A DNA stretch of 64,000 nucleotides from Flavobacterium luteum (GTDB lineage Bacteria; Bacteroidota; Bacteroidia; Flavobacteriales; Flavobacteriaceae). The number at the start of each line of letters is the position of its first letter. Positions within the stretch are counted from its first letter, which is position 1. Of this stretch, positions 26,757-34,545 are shown piece after piece. The stretch lies in NCBI RefSeq assembly GCF_008806775.1, contig NZ_WAEM01000002.1, forward strand, positions 310,001-374,000. The letters run 5' to 3'. The notes below the pieces were generated by a model that saw only the letters and a program-made list of their open reading frames with translations, did not search any database and was not told the DNA's origin. The position numbers and the translations under genes were made by a program.

Positions 26757-29402
26757 TTAAAATCGGTACTGTAATGATATCATAGAGGAACGTCCTGTGA
26801 TAGAGCGTGCTCTAACGAGTCTATCACTATTATAAGCGCCATCAACACCATTAACTTCTGTAATTCCAACAGTATCTAGTAAATTGTTAACACTATAAGA
26901 CAAAGATAACCCTTCGGTTAATCCCGCTTTTAATAATAAATTAATATAAACATAGCCTGGCTGTACTAATTTATTGTCATCAAATGCATACGATTTGCTG
27001 GTTCCGAGTGCTGAAAGACCAACTAAATGTTGTTTGCTTTTTCCAAAGACATATGTTGGCGACAAGTTGTAAACAAAATCTGCCTGTCTTTGTGGTGTTT
27101 TTCCATTATTAGTTCCAACAACGCCAGATGTTCTGTCCTCAATAATTTTTGCTTTGGTATACGTTAATGAACCAACAACAGAGAAATCTCCAGCATTATA
27201 CAAGCCTTCCAATTCTAAACCGCTTGCATTGTATTTATTTCCTGCATTCAAGTTTAATGCTGTTCCTGCCGCTTCATCAGTAATACTGTGAAAGACTGTT
27301 GCGTTAAGATAACCTGAAGAGAATTTTCTTTTGTATCCTGCTTCCAACTGCGATACCTGATCAAATTGGTCTCTAGCAGTACCGTCTGGTCGGTAACCAT
27401 TTCTGTCTGCAGCTCTACCAGAAGCTCCCAAACTGTATCTACCGAAAACTGCCGAGTTATCGTTCAATTTATAGTTCAAACCAGCTGAATACGAAGTATA
27501 GCCATAATTGTCTGCTACAAAATTTCTGTTAGTGGCTTGTACTACAGGAACCAAAGTTTCTATAGTCTCAATAGTTGTATTTCCGTTCACATCTACAGGA
27601 CCAACTATGTTGCCGGCTGAAATAGTTCCATCAACGTTTACATTATCATAGCGAATGCTACCACTGAAATTAAGTTTTTCGGTAATATTAGCATCAACGG
27701 CTGCATAAGGTGCATTTACAGTGTGCTGCACGTTGTAGTTACGCTGACAACAGTTGCCCCAAACTGGAGTTCCATAAGACCATTGTCCATTTCTTGAAAG
27801 TCCATCTACATTTACTAGTCTCGCATCGCCACCGCCTCTCACTTCTTGCAGGTATGCATTCCATTGCCATGATATTTTGGTAGTTTGGCTTGCAGTAAAG
27901 TAACCAGCGGTTACAGAAATGTTATCACCAAGTTTTTTTGTGATTTTAATATCATTAAACAAGTTGTTTAAGTTATCTTGGGTTGTATCAAACATATGAA
28001 TGTTTTGAATCAATCCGTTGCTTGGCGCAAAAGGTGATCCGTCATCGGCATAGGTCAAGGAGCTCCCCGCAGGAATAGTAGGTTGATTAATACCTGCAAT
28101 AAATCCAGAAGTAGTATAAACACCAGCAGTAAAAGGAGCTATCCAATTCCCTTTATTAAAAGACATTCTACCTTTTTCACTTAATTTCCAACCTTCTCCC
28201 AAATCAAATTCGGCTTCTAATCCAATTGATTTAGAAATTGGATTGTTACCATTTCGAACATCTCTTGTTGGATTATTACTTTCGCTTGATGTAGGACTTG
28301 TGCTTTCTTGTAAATACTTGGATTGCAAACCATCTGTTGTGATGTCAAAACCAGGCAAATTTGCATAAGTAGGATTCGAATCAGTGCCCTGCAATAACAT
28401 TGGCATAGGCATGTACATTGGCGTTTTGTCGTTCAAGAATTTAAAACTAGTTCTAACATAACCCGATTTAAATTCTTTTGTAATATTAGCTTTGAATTGT
28501 CCTCCTTGTGATGCATTGTAACCCACTGCTCGTGGTCCTTCTCCAGAACGCACAAAACCGCCTAGATGATAAGAAATCCCATTTGCAAGCGGCGTTCCAT
28601 ATTCAAAATCCAAACGGTTGGTGTTAAAATCTACACCAACAGTCGTTGCAACCGAACCACTTTCTGTTTTTCCTGTTTTGCTAATCATATTGATTATACC
28701 TGCTGGTCCGTTAGATGTTTGCGTAGAAGCCGAACCTCCACGAATAGATTCCACTCTCCCTATATTTGAATCAATACGCAACCAGTTATCTGAGTTACCA
28801 AAAGAAGTATCGCCAAATAACATTACTGGTAAACCATCTTCTTGTAATTGTAGGTACCTAGATCCGCCTGCAGATACAGGTACACCACGAACGTTAAAGT
28901 TAGCATTACCCTCTCCTCCAGAGGACTCCGCTCTTACTCCAGGTATATTTCTAAAAACTTCTCCTGTAGTTCTTGGTGCAGATTGCTCAATCTGTTTAGT
29001 TCCAATAGAAGATACAGAAACACTAGACTCTAATCTAGATTTAGGATTTACAACCCCAGTCACTACAACATCATCTAGAACATTTGCATCCTCAGTCATA
29101 GCAATGTTCTGAACGGTATTACCACTAATAGTAACTGTAGTACTTACTGTTTTGTATCCAATATAGGATGCAACAACTACTACTTCTCCGTTTTGAAGGT
29201 TTGACACTACGTATTTCCCATCAGCATCAGTAGCTGTTGTTTTAGTAGTGTTTTGAATATTAACATTCACTCCTGGTATTGGATTTCCTTTTGCATCAGA
29301 AATAACCCCAGATAGCGTGGCATTTTGTGAAAAAGACAAGTTGACAAGCAAGACTGCTACTATCAATCCGAGTCTTTTCATAAATAAAGTACTTTTTTTC
29401 AT
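26757..29402 (-). CDS. TonB-dependent outer-membrane receptor with carboxypeptidase-regulatory N-domain
   Basis: An 881-residue TonB-dependent importer. It starts at the ATG at 29402; MKRLGLIVAVLLVNLSFSQ, seven residues later, is an alternative start and the actual signal peptide. A CarboxypepD_reg-like beta-sandwich (residues about 30-110, LSGVISDAKGNPIPGVNVNIQNT) comes first. A plug domain follows (about 115-245, NIPGVRAESSGGEGNANFNVRGVPVSAG split over it, RGGSASTQTSNGPAGIINMISKTG), then the 22-strand barrel ending in the C-terminal aromatic motif SLQYRF. It heads the operon and diverges from lacI. No SusD partner is encoded nearby, which sets it apart from a typical SusCD pair. Ligand unknown; context suggests an oligosaccharide such as sucrose or a fructoside. 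Confidence 0.93.
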   Translation of the reverse strand: MKKSTLFMKRLGLIVAVLLVNLSFSQNATLSGVISDAKGNPIPGVNVNIQNTTKTTATDADGKYVVSNLQNGEVVVVASYIGYKTVSTTVTISGNTVQNIAMTEDANVLDDVVVTGVVNPKSRLESSVSVSSIGTKQIEQSAPRTTGEVFRNIPGVRAESSGGEGNANFNVRGVPVSAGGSRYLQLQEDGLPVMLFGDTSFGNSDNWLRIDSNIGRVESIRGGSASTQTSNGPAGIINMISKTGKTESGSVATTVGVDFNTNRLDFEYGTPLANGISYHLGGFVRSGEGPRAVGYNASQGGQFKANITKEFKSGYVRTSFKFLNDKTPMYMPMPMLLQGTDSNPTYANLPGFDITTDGLQSKYLQESTSPTSSESNNPTRDVRNGNNPISKSIGLEAEFDLGEGWKLSEKGRMSFNKGNWIAPFTAGVYTTSGFIAGINQPTIPAGSSLTYADDGSPFAPSNGLIQNIHMFDTTQDNLNNLFNDIKITKKLGDNISVTAGYFTASQTTKISWQWNAYLQEVRGGGDARLVNVDGLSRNGQWSYGTPVWGNCCQRNYNVQHTVNAPYAAVDANITEKLNFSGSIRYDNVNVDGTISAGNIVGPVDVNGNTTIETIETLVPVVQATNRNFVADNYGYTSYSAGLNYKLNDNSAVFGRYSLGASGRAADRNGYRPDGTARDQFDQVSQLEAGYKRKFSSGYLNATVFHSITDEAAGTALNLNAGNKYNASGLELEGLYNAGDFSVVGSLTYTKAKIIEDRTSGVVGTNNGKTPQRQADFVYNLSPTYVFGKSKQHLVGLSALGTSKSYAFDDNKLVQPGYVYINLLLKAGLTEGLSLSYSVNNLLDTVGITEVNGVDGAYNSDRLVRARSITGRSSMISLQYRF

Positions 29403-29487
29403 GGTTTAAATTGTTTGATTAATAAATTTTACGTTTATTTATTTCGAAATTAGTTATTTACAATACGATAGAATTCAATAATACTAT

Positions 29488-29501
29488 CGAAAACGTTTTC
29501 G
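29488..29501. promoter_or_regulatory. LacI-type operator O1 (perfect palindrome)
   Basis: CGAAAACGTTTTCG, a perfect 14-base palindrome with the central CG typical of LacI/CcpA-family sites, lying between the divergent TonB receptor and lacI genes. Confidence 0.88.
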
Positions 29502-29508
29502 AAATTAC

Positions 29509-29522
29509 CGAAAACGTTTTCG
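29509..29522. promoter_or_regulatory. LacI-type operator O2 (perfect palindrome)
   Basis: A second, identical CGAAAACGTTTTCG. Its centre lies 21 bases from that of O1 (two helical turns), so two dimers would sit on the same face of the DNA. It is 32 bases before the lacI start. Confidence 0.88.
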
Positions 29523-29554
29523 ATTATCTAAATAAATTTTATGATATTTGTTAT

Positions 29555-30580
29555 ATGAGAGAAATTACGCTAAAAGAGATTGCTGAAACTTTAGGAATAT
29601 CTATAACAACAGTTTCAAAAGCATTAAAAAACTATCCTGATGTTAGCGAAAAAACGAGAAAGTCAGTAATTGCATTAGCAGAAAAATTACAGTATACACC
29701 CAATAGCTTTGCAGTCAATCTTCGTACAAAAGAATCTAAAACTATTGGCTTAATTATTCCAGAAGTTGTGCATCACTTTTTTTCGAATGTTATTAACGGT
29801 ATCATTGCCCAAGCAGAAAAAAACGGCTATCTCGTTATTATTCTTCAGTCGAATGAATCCCTTGAATTAGAAAAAAAACAAGTTGAATTATTGATAAATA
29901 AAAGAGTTGATGGAATTTTGATGTCGCTTTCAAATGACTCAAACGACGAAAATCATATCAAAGAAATTCTCAATCGTAAAATTCCTTTTGTTCAATTTGA
30001 TAAAATTTCAAAACTAATACCTAGTTCTAAAGTAATCATTAATGACCAAAGAGCCGCAATGGATGCCGTACAACATCTCATCAATAAAGGGTGCAAGAAA
30101 ATTGCCCACATTCGAGGTCCAATAAACCCTCAAAATGCTATTGATCGTTTTCTGGGTTATAAAAAAACCTTAGAGAAAAATGACATTCCTTTCGACTCGA
30201 AACTCGTTTATACCTGCACCCACGTAACTTTTGAAGAAGGTGTTGAATTTGCTAAACAAATTATCGAGGAGCATCCCGATGTTGATGGTATCTTTGTAAT
30301 TACTGATTTGGTTGCCGTTGGCGTTTTGGCACATTTTAATGAAAAAAATATTCCTGTTCCCAATCAAATTGCAGTAATAGGATTCAGCAATTGGTTTATG
30401 TCACAAGTTATTAATCCAAAATTGAGTACGGTAGACCAACCTAGTTATGAAATGGGTGTTGCCGCTTTCAATTTACTTTTAGAAGAAATGATTTGTCATA
30501 AAGATGCCCTTCCTTTTAAACCTAGAACTGTTGAGTTAGGAACGAACATTATTGAAAGAGAATCTACTTTAAGAAAGTAA
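29555..30580 (+). CDS. LacI-family transcriptional regulator of the sugar locus
   Basis: A 341-residue regulator. The N-terminal helix-turn-helix with hinge, ITLKEIAETLGISITTVSKALKNYP, carries the LacI motif, with TTVSKAL recognition residues. The periplasmic-binding-protein-like effector domain runs from about residue 60 to the end (KTIGLIIPEVVHHFFSNVINGI, DGILMSLSN, AVIGFSNW, VDQPSYEMG). It is divergent from the TonB operon, with two perfect operators in the shared region, so autoregulation and control of the operon are both likely. The effector is presumably the sugar or a derivative. It shares length and layout with the second LacI protein at 61980-63005. Confidence 0.92.
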   Translation: MREITLKEIAETLGISITTVSKALKNYPDVSEKTRKSVIALAEKLQYTPNSFAVNLRTKESKTIGLIIPEVVHHFFSNVINGIIAQAEKNGYLVIILQSNESLELEKKQVELLINKRVDGILMSLSNDSNDENHIKEILNRKIPFVQFDKISKLIPSSKVIINDQRAAMDAVQHLINKGCKKIAHIRGPINPQNAIDRFLGYKKTLEKNDIPFDSKLVYTCTHVTFEEGVEFAKQIIEEHPDVDGIFVITDLVAVGVLAHFNEKNIPVPNQIAVIGFSNWFMSQVINPKLSTVDQPSYEMGVAAFNLLLEEMICHKDALPFKPRTVELGTNIIERESTLRK

Positions 30581-30778
30581 TATTCATTTTCAACACTTCA
30601 AACTTCGTTCTTTTTACAATAAAATTTTTAAACCCCTTTTTAAATGTTACTTCCGTAATATCATCCCTATTCTTTTTACTTATATAAAATCAAGCTATCA
30701 CGAATTTGCAATGAGATTCTTAATTACTAATTCACATTTTTGACAAAAAAAGCTAAGTTGTTGAGATATAGTTTTTAT

Positions 30779-31864
30779 TTAAGCGCCAATTATCATTCTG
30801 GAATACTTACCAAAAAGCTTCCTGAACAACCCTGTAACCAACATGCTCAATGCAATACTAGCAACTAAAATAAATACTCCGCCAATTACAGCATTGTATT
30901 GAATTATAGGAAGAAAGAGAGTAACATGTCCTACCCAACCTAAAAAAACACCTATAAACAGTATATGTAAAAAATAAATAGAAAAAGCATCTTTGGCAAT
31001 GGGATGTAACCATTTAGGTTGTTTTTCGCCCAAACTATTAAAAAACAGCAGTACTAACAACGAAATAATAATTTTCTGGACATAATACAAACTCGACTGA
31101 ATAGAAAACACTCCAATCCTATCTATTTTTTGAAGAGTAACATATACTAATAATGCTGTTGAAACAATAGCTAAGAACAGCAAAATAATTTTGTTTTTTC
31201 GTATCCACATTATTCGTCGCTCTAGGTTATCAGCGAAATACATTCCTGCGGCATAGGCTCCAGTAAAATATATCATATTATGAAAACTTAAAAAATCGCC
31301 ATCATACAACTCCATAACTTCCTCTCTGCGAACTAACAATGGTATAGCAATGATAATAGCTATGAGCCAATGACCCCATTTTTTTATCTGTAAGATATAG
31401 TCTAACAAAGGCGTAACCAAATATAAAAATAAAAGCACTGGAATATACCAAAGTACAAATATGGCTTTCCCATAAATAAAATTGCGTGGTAAATCTTTTA
31501 GATAATTTATAAAACTGGTTTGATAGACAAAAAAATCATACACCTTATTATCAAAAACAGTATACAAGAGCGTAAAAAAAACATAAGGCAATACCACATA
31601 CTTAAATTTACTCATAAAAAACTGTGGATAGCCTTTTTTTTTCAAAATAGCGGTGTATAATAATCCTGAAATAAGTGCAAAATAAATGGTACTGTTGTGA
31701 AACAGTATTTCATTCCCAATAGAAACGGTAGTGTTAAAATCAGATTTTCCCATATAAGCAGAAAAACCAATAGCATGAATAGCAACAATATTGATAATTG
31801 CAAATCCTCTAAAACTATGCAGATAATAAAGAAAATTAGGTTTGTCGGTCGATGATGTAGTCAT
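30779..31864 (-). CDS. Acyltransferase family 3 membrane protein
   Basis: A 361-residue membrane O-acyltransferase-like protein. Start is the ATG at 31864; the frame extends upstream to 31942 but those residues are hydrophobic and precede the family N-terminus. The signature LHSFRGFAIINIVAIHAIGF carries the R and H expected for Acyltransf_3. About ten helices follow (YVVLPYVFFTLLYTVF, FVLWYIPVLLFLYLV, FSIYFLHILFIGVFLGW). Such proteins acetylate or acylate polysaccharides, lipids or other envelope molecules. No glycan-synthesis genes flank it, so the acceptor is unknown. It is transcribed alone between the lacI locus and queG. Confidence 0.82.
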   Translation of the reverse strand: MTTSSTDKPNFLYYLHSFRGFAIINIVAIHAIGFSAYMGKSDFNTTVSIGNEILFHNSTIYFALISGLLYTAILKKKGYPQFFMSKFKYVVLPYVFFTLLYTVFDNKVYDFFVYQTSFINYLKDLPRNFIYGKAIFVLWYIPVLLFLYLVTPLLDYILQIKKWGHWLIAIIIAIPLLVRREEVMELYDGDFLSFHNMIYFTGAYAAGMYFADNLERRIMWIRKNKIILLFLAIVSTALLVYVTLQKIDRIGVFSIQSSLYYVQKIIISLLVLLFFNSLGEKQPKWLHPIAKDAFSIYFLHILFIGVFLGWVGHVTLFLPIIQYNAVIGGVFILVASIALSMLVTGLFRKLFGKYSRMIIGA

Positions 31865-32022
31865 TTTTTTAAGTTTTAGATAGCACAAGATAATAAAAAT
31901 ATGTACTTTCTGGTAATAAAAAAATAAAACCTGATTTTGCACTTTAACTAAAAAAGAAACACCCTCTATCTTTTTCGAGTTACTAAAACTACACTATTTC
32001 CAATTAATTGGTGTTTCTGTTT

Positions 32023-32961
32023 TTATTTTAAGAAATTGATATTGCGATTAAATCCTTCAAAATTTGTTCGTTTTACAGCCGAATTTTTAAATACCTTTTT
32101 AAATGTTTCTTCTGTAATTTCTTCCCAATCCTTTTTGGTCATGGATAGCAAATCTGGGTTGGGATTAAAAAGAGGTTCACTGTGAGGTTTAGAGAATTTA
32201 TTCCACGGGCAAACATCTTGGCAAATATCGCAACCAAAAGCCCAATCATTAAATTTTCCTTTCATAGCTTCTGGAATATTGTCTTTAAGTTCGATAGTGA
32301 AATAGGAAATGCATTTGCTTCCATCAACTATGTAAGGCGCGACTATAGCTTCCGTTGGACAAGCATCTATACAAGCGGTACAGGTGCCACAATGATCCGT
32401 TGTGGCATGGTCGTATTCTAGTTCTAAATCGATAATGAGTTCTGCTATAAAATAAAAGGAACCGACTTGTTGGGTCAATAAATTACTGTTCTTGCCTATC
32501 CAACCCAAACCACTTTTGGCTGCCCAAGCTTTGTCTAAAACTGGTGCAGAATCTACAAAAGCTCTACCGGAAACTTCTCCTATAGTTGACTGAATAGAAT
32601 GGAGTAATTGATTCAATTTCTCTTTCATAACAAAATGATAATCTTGTCCGTAAGCATATTTGGATATTTTATAGCTTTCTTCATTTTGAAATTCAGAAGG
32701 GTAATAATTCAGGAGTAAAGAAATTACGCTTTTGGCATCATCAACAAGCAAGTTAGGATTCAATCGTTTGTCAAAATGATTTTCCATATATGACATTTGA
32801 CCATGATGATTTTGGTTCAACCATCTTTCTAAACGAGGTGCTTCTTCTTCTAAAAAACCAGATTTGGATATACCACAAGTCAAAAAACCGAGGCGTTGTG
32901 CTTCGGATTTGATGAAAGAAGTATAGTGGGAAGTAGGAAGTGGGGAGTGGGAAGTTGCCAT
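32023..32961 (-). CDS. queG: Epoxyqueuosine reductase QueG, N-terminus replaced by repeat codons
   Basis: Last step of queuosine synthesis in tRNA, cobalamin-dependent, cytoplasmic. The 312-residue protein has the QueG core [15 protein letters not shown] plus [16 protein letters not shown], which together bind two [4Fe-4S] clusters. [22 protein letters not shown] (residues split between helices) is the conserved catalytic region. The true family N-terminus seems to be [14 protein letters not shown]. The preceding residues [11 protein letters not shown] are encoded by GGGAAGT-type repeats (see repeats). The ATG lies 2 bases after the four-helix-bundle stop (TAATAATG), suggesting translational coupling. 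The enzyme itself looks intact. Confidence 0.92.
   Translation of the reverse strand: MATSHSPLPTSHYTSFIKSEAQRLGFLTCGISKSGFLEEEAPRLERWLNQNHHGQMSYMENHFDKRLNPNLLVDDAKSVISLLLNYYPSEFQNEESYKISKYAYGQDYHFVMKEKLNQLLHSIQSTIGEVSGRAFVDSAPVLDKAWAAKSGLGWIGKNSNLLTQQVGSFYFIAELIIDLELEYDHATTDHCGTCTACIDACPTEAIVAPYIVDGSKCISYFTIELKDNIPEAMKGKFNDWAFGCDICQDVCPWNKFSKPHSEPLFNPNPDLLSMTKKDWEEITEETFKKVFKNSAVKRTNFEGFNRNINFLK
32925..32956. repeat. Short purine-rich GGGAAGT/GGAAG repeat array, left side
   Basis: The plus strand carries AGTGGGAAGTAGGAAG followed by TGGGGAGTGGGAAGTTG, a run of degenerate 7-8-base units. It lies inside the first codons of queG, between its real domain and the four-helix-bundle gene. The same unit type appears on the other side of that gene. 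Confidence 0.8.
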
Positions 32962-32963
32962 TA

Positions 32964-33317
32964 TTACTTCAATTTGGACTTAAACGCAATTATCATATTC
33001 ATCATATCGAAACAATCCTTATACAATTTATCAAATTCCTGAACTGTCATATAATTTCTTCTTCTTGCTTTGTGCAAACAAGTAACTACTTCTGCAATTG
33101 AACGAACTGAATAACCTAAAAATCTATTAAATTCAGCATTAGATTGTTCTATGGAACCTTCCGAAATATTTAAAGCAACTGAATCCGAAGCCCTTAAAAT
33201 TTGAGAAGAAAGATTGTAGATTTCGTGTTTAGGAAATTCTTTAATAATAGCATTAATATCTTCTCCAAAATCCATTGATTTCTGCCAGATGATTAATTTT
33301 TCGAATTTAAAACTCAT
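32964..33317 (-). CDS. Four-helix-bundle protein (23S rRNA IVS / Avd-like family)
   Basis: A 117-residue protein with four amphipathic helices: [24 protein letters not shown] (split), [42 protein letters not shown] and [31 protein letters not shown] with flanking helices is the hallmark of the family found in 23S rRNA intervening sequences and related to Avd of diversity-generating retroelements. No reverse transcriptase or variable repeat is in the window, so no retroelement is claimed. Function of the solitary protein is unknown. It lies between short purine/pyrimidine-rich repeat arrays, the usual surroundings of such genes in Bacteroidota. Probably a mobile or recently inserted unit. Confidence 0.85.
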   Translation of the reverse strand: MSFKFEKLIIWQKSMDFGEDINAIIKEFPKHEIYNLSSQILRASDSVALNISEGSIEQSNAEFNRFLGYSVRSIAEVVTCLHKARRRNYMTVQEFDKLYKDCFDMMNMIIAFKSKLK

Positions 33318-33330
33318 ACGCTATTCTTTT

Positions 33331-33353
33331 GTGGGAAGTTGGGAGTTAGAAGT
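33331..33353. repeat. GGGAAGT-type repeat, right side
   Basis: GTGGGAAGTTGGGAG followed by TTAGAAGT lies just upstream of the four-helix-bundle start on the plus strand. It is of the same unit type and orientation as the left array at 32925-32956, so the gene lies between two copies. Confidence 0.75.
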
Positions 33354-33390
33354 AAAATATGGAATTATAAAAATAATAAATTTATATATC

Positions 33391-33441
33391 TCTTCTTCCT
33401 GCTTCCAACTTCTCTCTTCCTGCTTCCATCTTCCCTCTTCG
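33391..33441. repeat. CTTCCTGCTTCCA pyrimidine-rich direct repeats
   Basis: Two imperfect copies of a unit beginning TCTTCCTGCTTCCA, then the tail CTTCCCTCTTCGTGC, located between the four-helix-bundle gene and ruvB. It is the opposite-strand form (GGAAG on minus) of the repeats around the gene. The last base lies only about 6 bases from the ruvB stop. Confidence 0.75.
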
Positions 33442-33447
33442 TGCTTT

Positions 33448-34470
33448 TTAAAACAATCCCCCTTGAATATTCACTCTAACTTTTCCTAAATGTTTGTAGG
33501 CTTTCTCAGTAACCTCTCGACCTCTAGGAGTTCGCATGATGAATCCCTCCTGAATGAGAAAAGGCTCATATACTTCTTCAATAGTTTCACTGCTTTCTGA
33601 TACTGCTGTTGCCAATGTAGACAATCCTACTGGTCCTCCTTTAAATTTATCGATTATGGTGTTCAAAATTTTATTATCCATTTCATCCAAACCGTGTGCA
33701 TCAACATGTAATGCTTTAAGAGAATAGCGTGCAATTTCAATATCTATTTTACCATTTCCTTTAATCTGTGCAAAATCACGAACACGACGCAACAAAGCAT
33801 TTGCAATTCGAGGCGTTCCTCTGCTCCTACCTGCAATTTCTATTGCTGCCTCCATAGTTATAGGCATTTTTATAATAGATGAACTACGTTGTACAATAGT
33901 TGTTAAAAGTTCAGTGGTGTAATATTGCAATCGACTTTGAATTCCGAAGCGAGCTCGCATAGGAGCAGTTAATAACCCTGAACGTGTAGTTGCCCCTATT
34001 AAAGTAAATGGATTCAGATTGATTTGAACTGATCTAGCATTGGGTCCAGACTCAATCATAATATCTATTTTGAAGTCTTCCATGGCTGAATACAAATACT
34101 CCTCTACAATTGGGCTCAATCGATGAATCTCGTCTATAAAAAGAACATCACGTTCTTCCAAATTAGTTAGTAGTCCTGCTAAATCTCCAGGCTTATCTAA
34201 AACAGGCCCAGAAGTAATTTTGATTCCAACCCCTAATTCATTAGCCAAAATATTTGCCAACGTGGTTTTCCCTAAACCAGGTGGACCATGAAAAAGTGTA
34301 TGATCCAAAGCTTCATTACGCTGATTTGCCGCTTCAACAAAAACTTTTAGATTTTCTAATATTTGATCTTGACCGGAAAAGTCGTCAAAACTTAGAGGTC
34401 TCAATTTTTTTTCAAGATCAAGTTCGTCAAGGTTATAACGGTTGTTTGTAGGATCTAAATTTTCATTCAT
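33448..34470 (-). CDS. ruvB: Holliday-junction branch-migration helicase RuvB
   Basis: A 340-residue AAA+ motor that drives branch migration with RuvA, cytoplasmic. An N-terminal [18 protein letters not shown] segment is followed by Walker A ([12 protein letters not shown]), Walker B ([11 protein letters not shown]), sensor 1 ([20 protein letters not shown] split) and the [21 protein letters not shown] sensor-2 region. The C-terminal winged-helix domain contains [15 protein letters not shown] and [15 protein letters not shown]. Length is normal and every motif is present. Transcribed alone between the repeat-bounded insertion and the respiratory operon; ruvA and ruvC are not in the window. 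Confidence 0.97.
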   Translation of the reverse strand: MNENLDPTNNRYNLDELDLEKKLRPLSFDDFSGQDQILENLKVFVEAANQRNEALDHTLFHGPPGLGKTTLANILANELGVGIKITSGPVLDKPGDLAGLLTNLEERDVLFIDEIHRLSPIVEEYLYSAMEDFKIDIMIESGPNARSVQINLNPFTLIGATTRSGLLTAPMRARFGIQSRLQYYTTELLTTIVQRSSSIIKMPITMEAAIEIAGRSRGTPRIANALLRRVRDFAQIKGNGKIDIEIARYSLKALHVDAHGLDEMDNKILNTIIDKFKGGPVGLSTLATAVSESSETIEEVYEPFLIQEGFIMRTPRGREVTEKAYKHLGKVRVNIQGGLF

Positions 34471-34501
34471 AATACAAATGTAATGAAGTTCTATTCAAAT
34501 A

Positions 34502-34530
34502 AAAATGCCTTTCGAATGGAAAGGCATTTT
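34502..34530. terminator. Terminator at the end of the respiratory operon
   Basis: AAAATGCCTTTC (34502-34513) and GAAAGGCATTTT (34519-34530) make a perfect 12-bp stem with a 5-base loop. T-runs lie on both strands. It is positioned right after cox1 on the minus strand, and upstream of ruvB. Confidence 0.88.
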
Positions 34531-34545
34531 ATAGTTTATTTTTGA

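Noticed and set aside
28618..29112. A 164-residue open frame on the plus strand
   Set aside because: Lies wholly antisense to the TonB receptor, whose domains are intact in the other strand; composition mirrors it (many Pro and Ser), with no family features.
32964..33317. Diversity-generating retroelement (Avd homologue)
   Set aside because: The four-helix-bundle protein resembles Avd, but no reverse transcriptase, template repeat or variable repeat is found in the window.
32925..33441. CRISPR array
   Set aside because: The repeated units are 7-20 bases long, degenerate and without regular unique spacers; no cas genes are near.
33289..33489. Open frame crossing the repeat region before ruvB
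   Set aside because: Ser/Cys/Phe-rich translation of the pyrimidine repeats; overlaps the four-helix-bundle start and the ruvB end.
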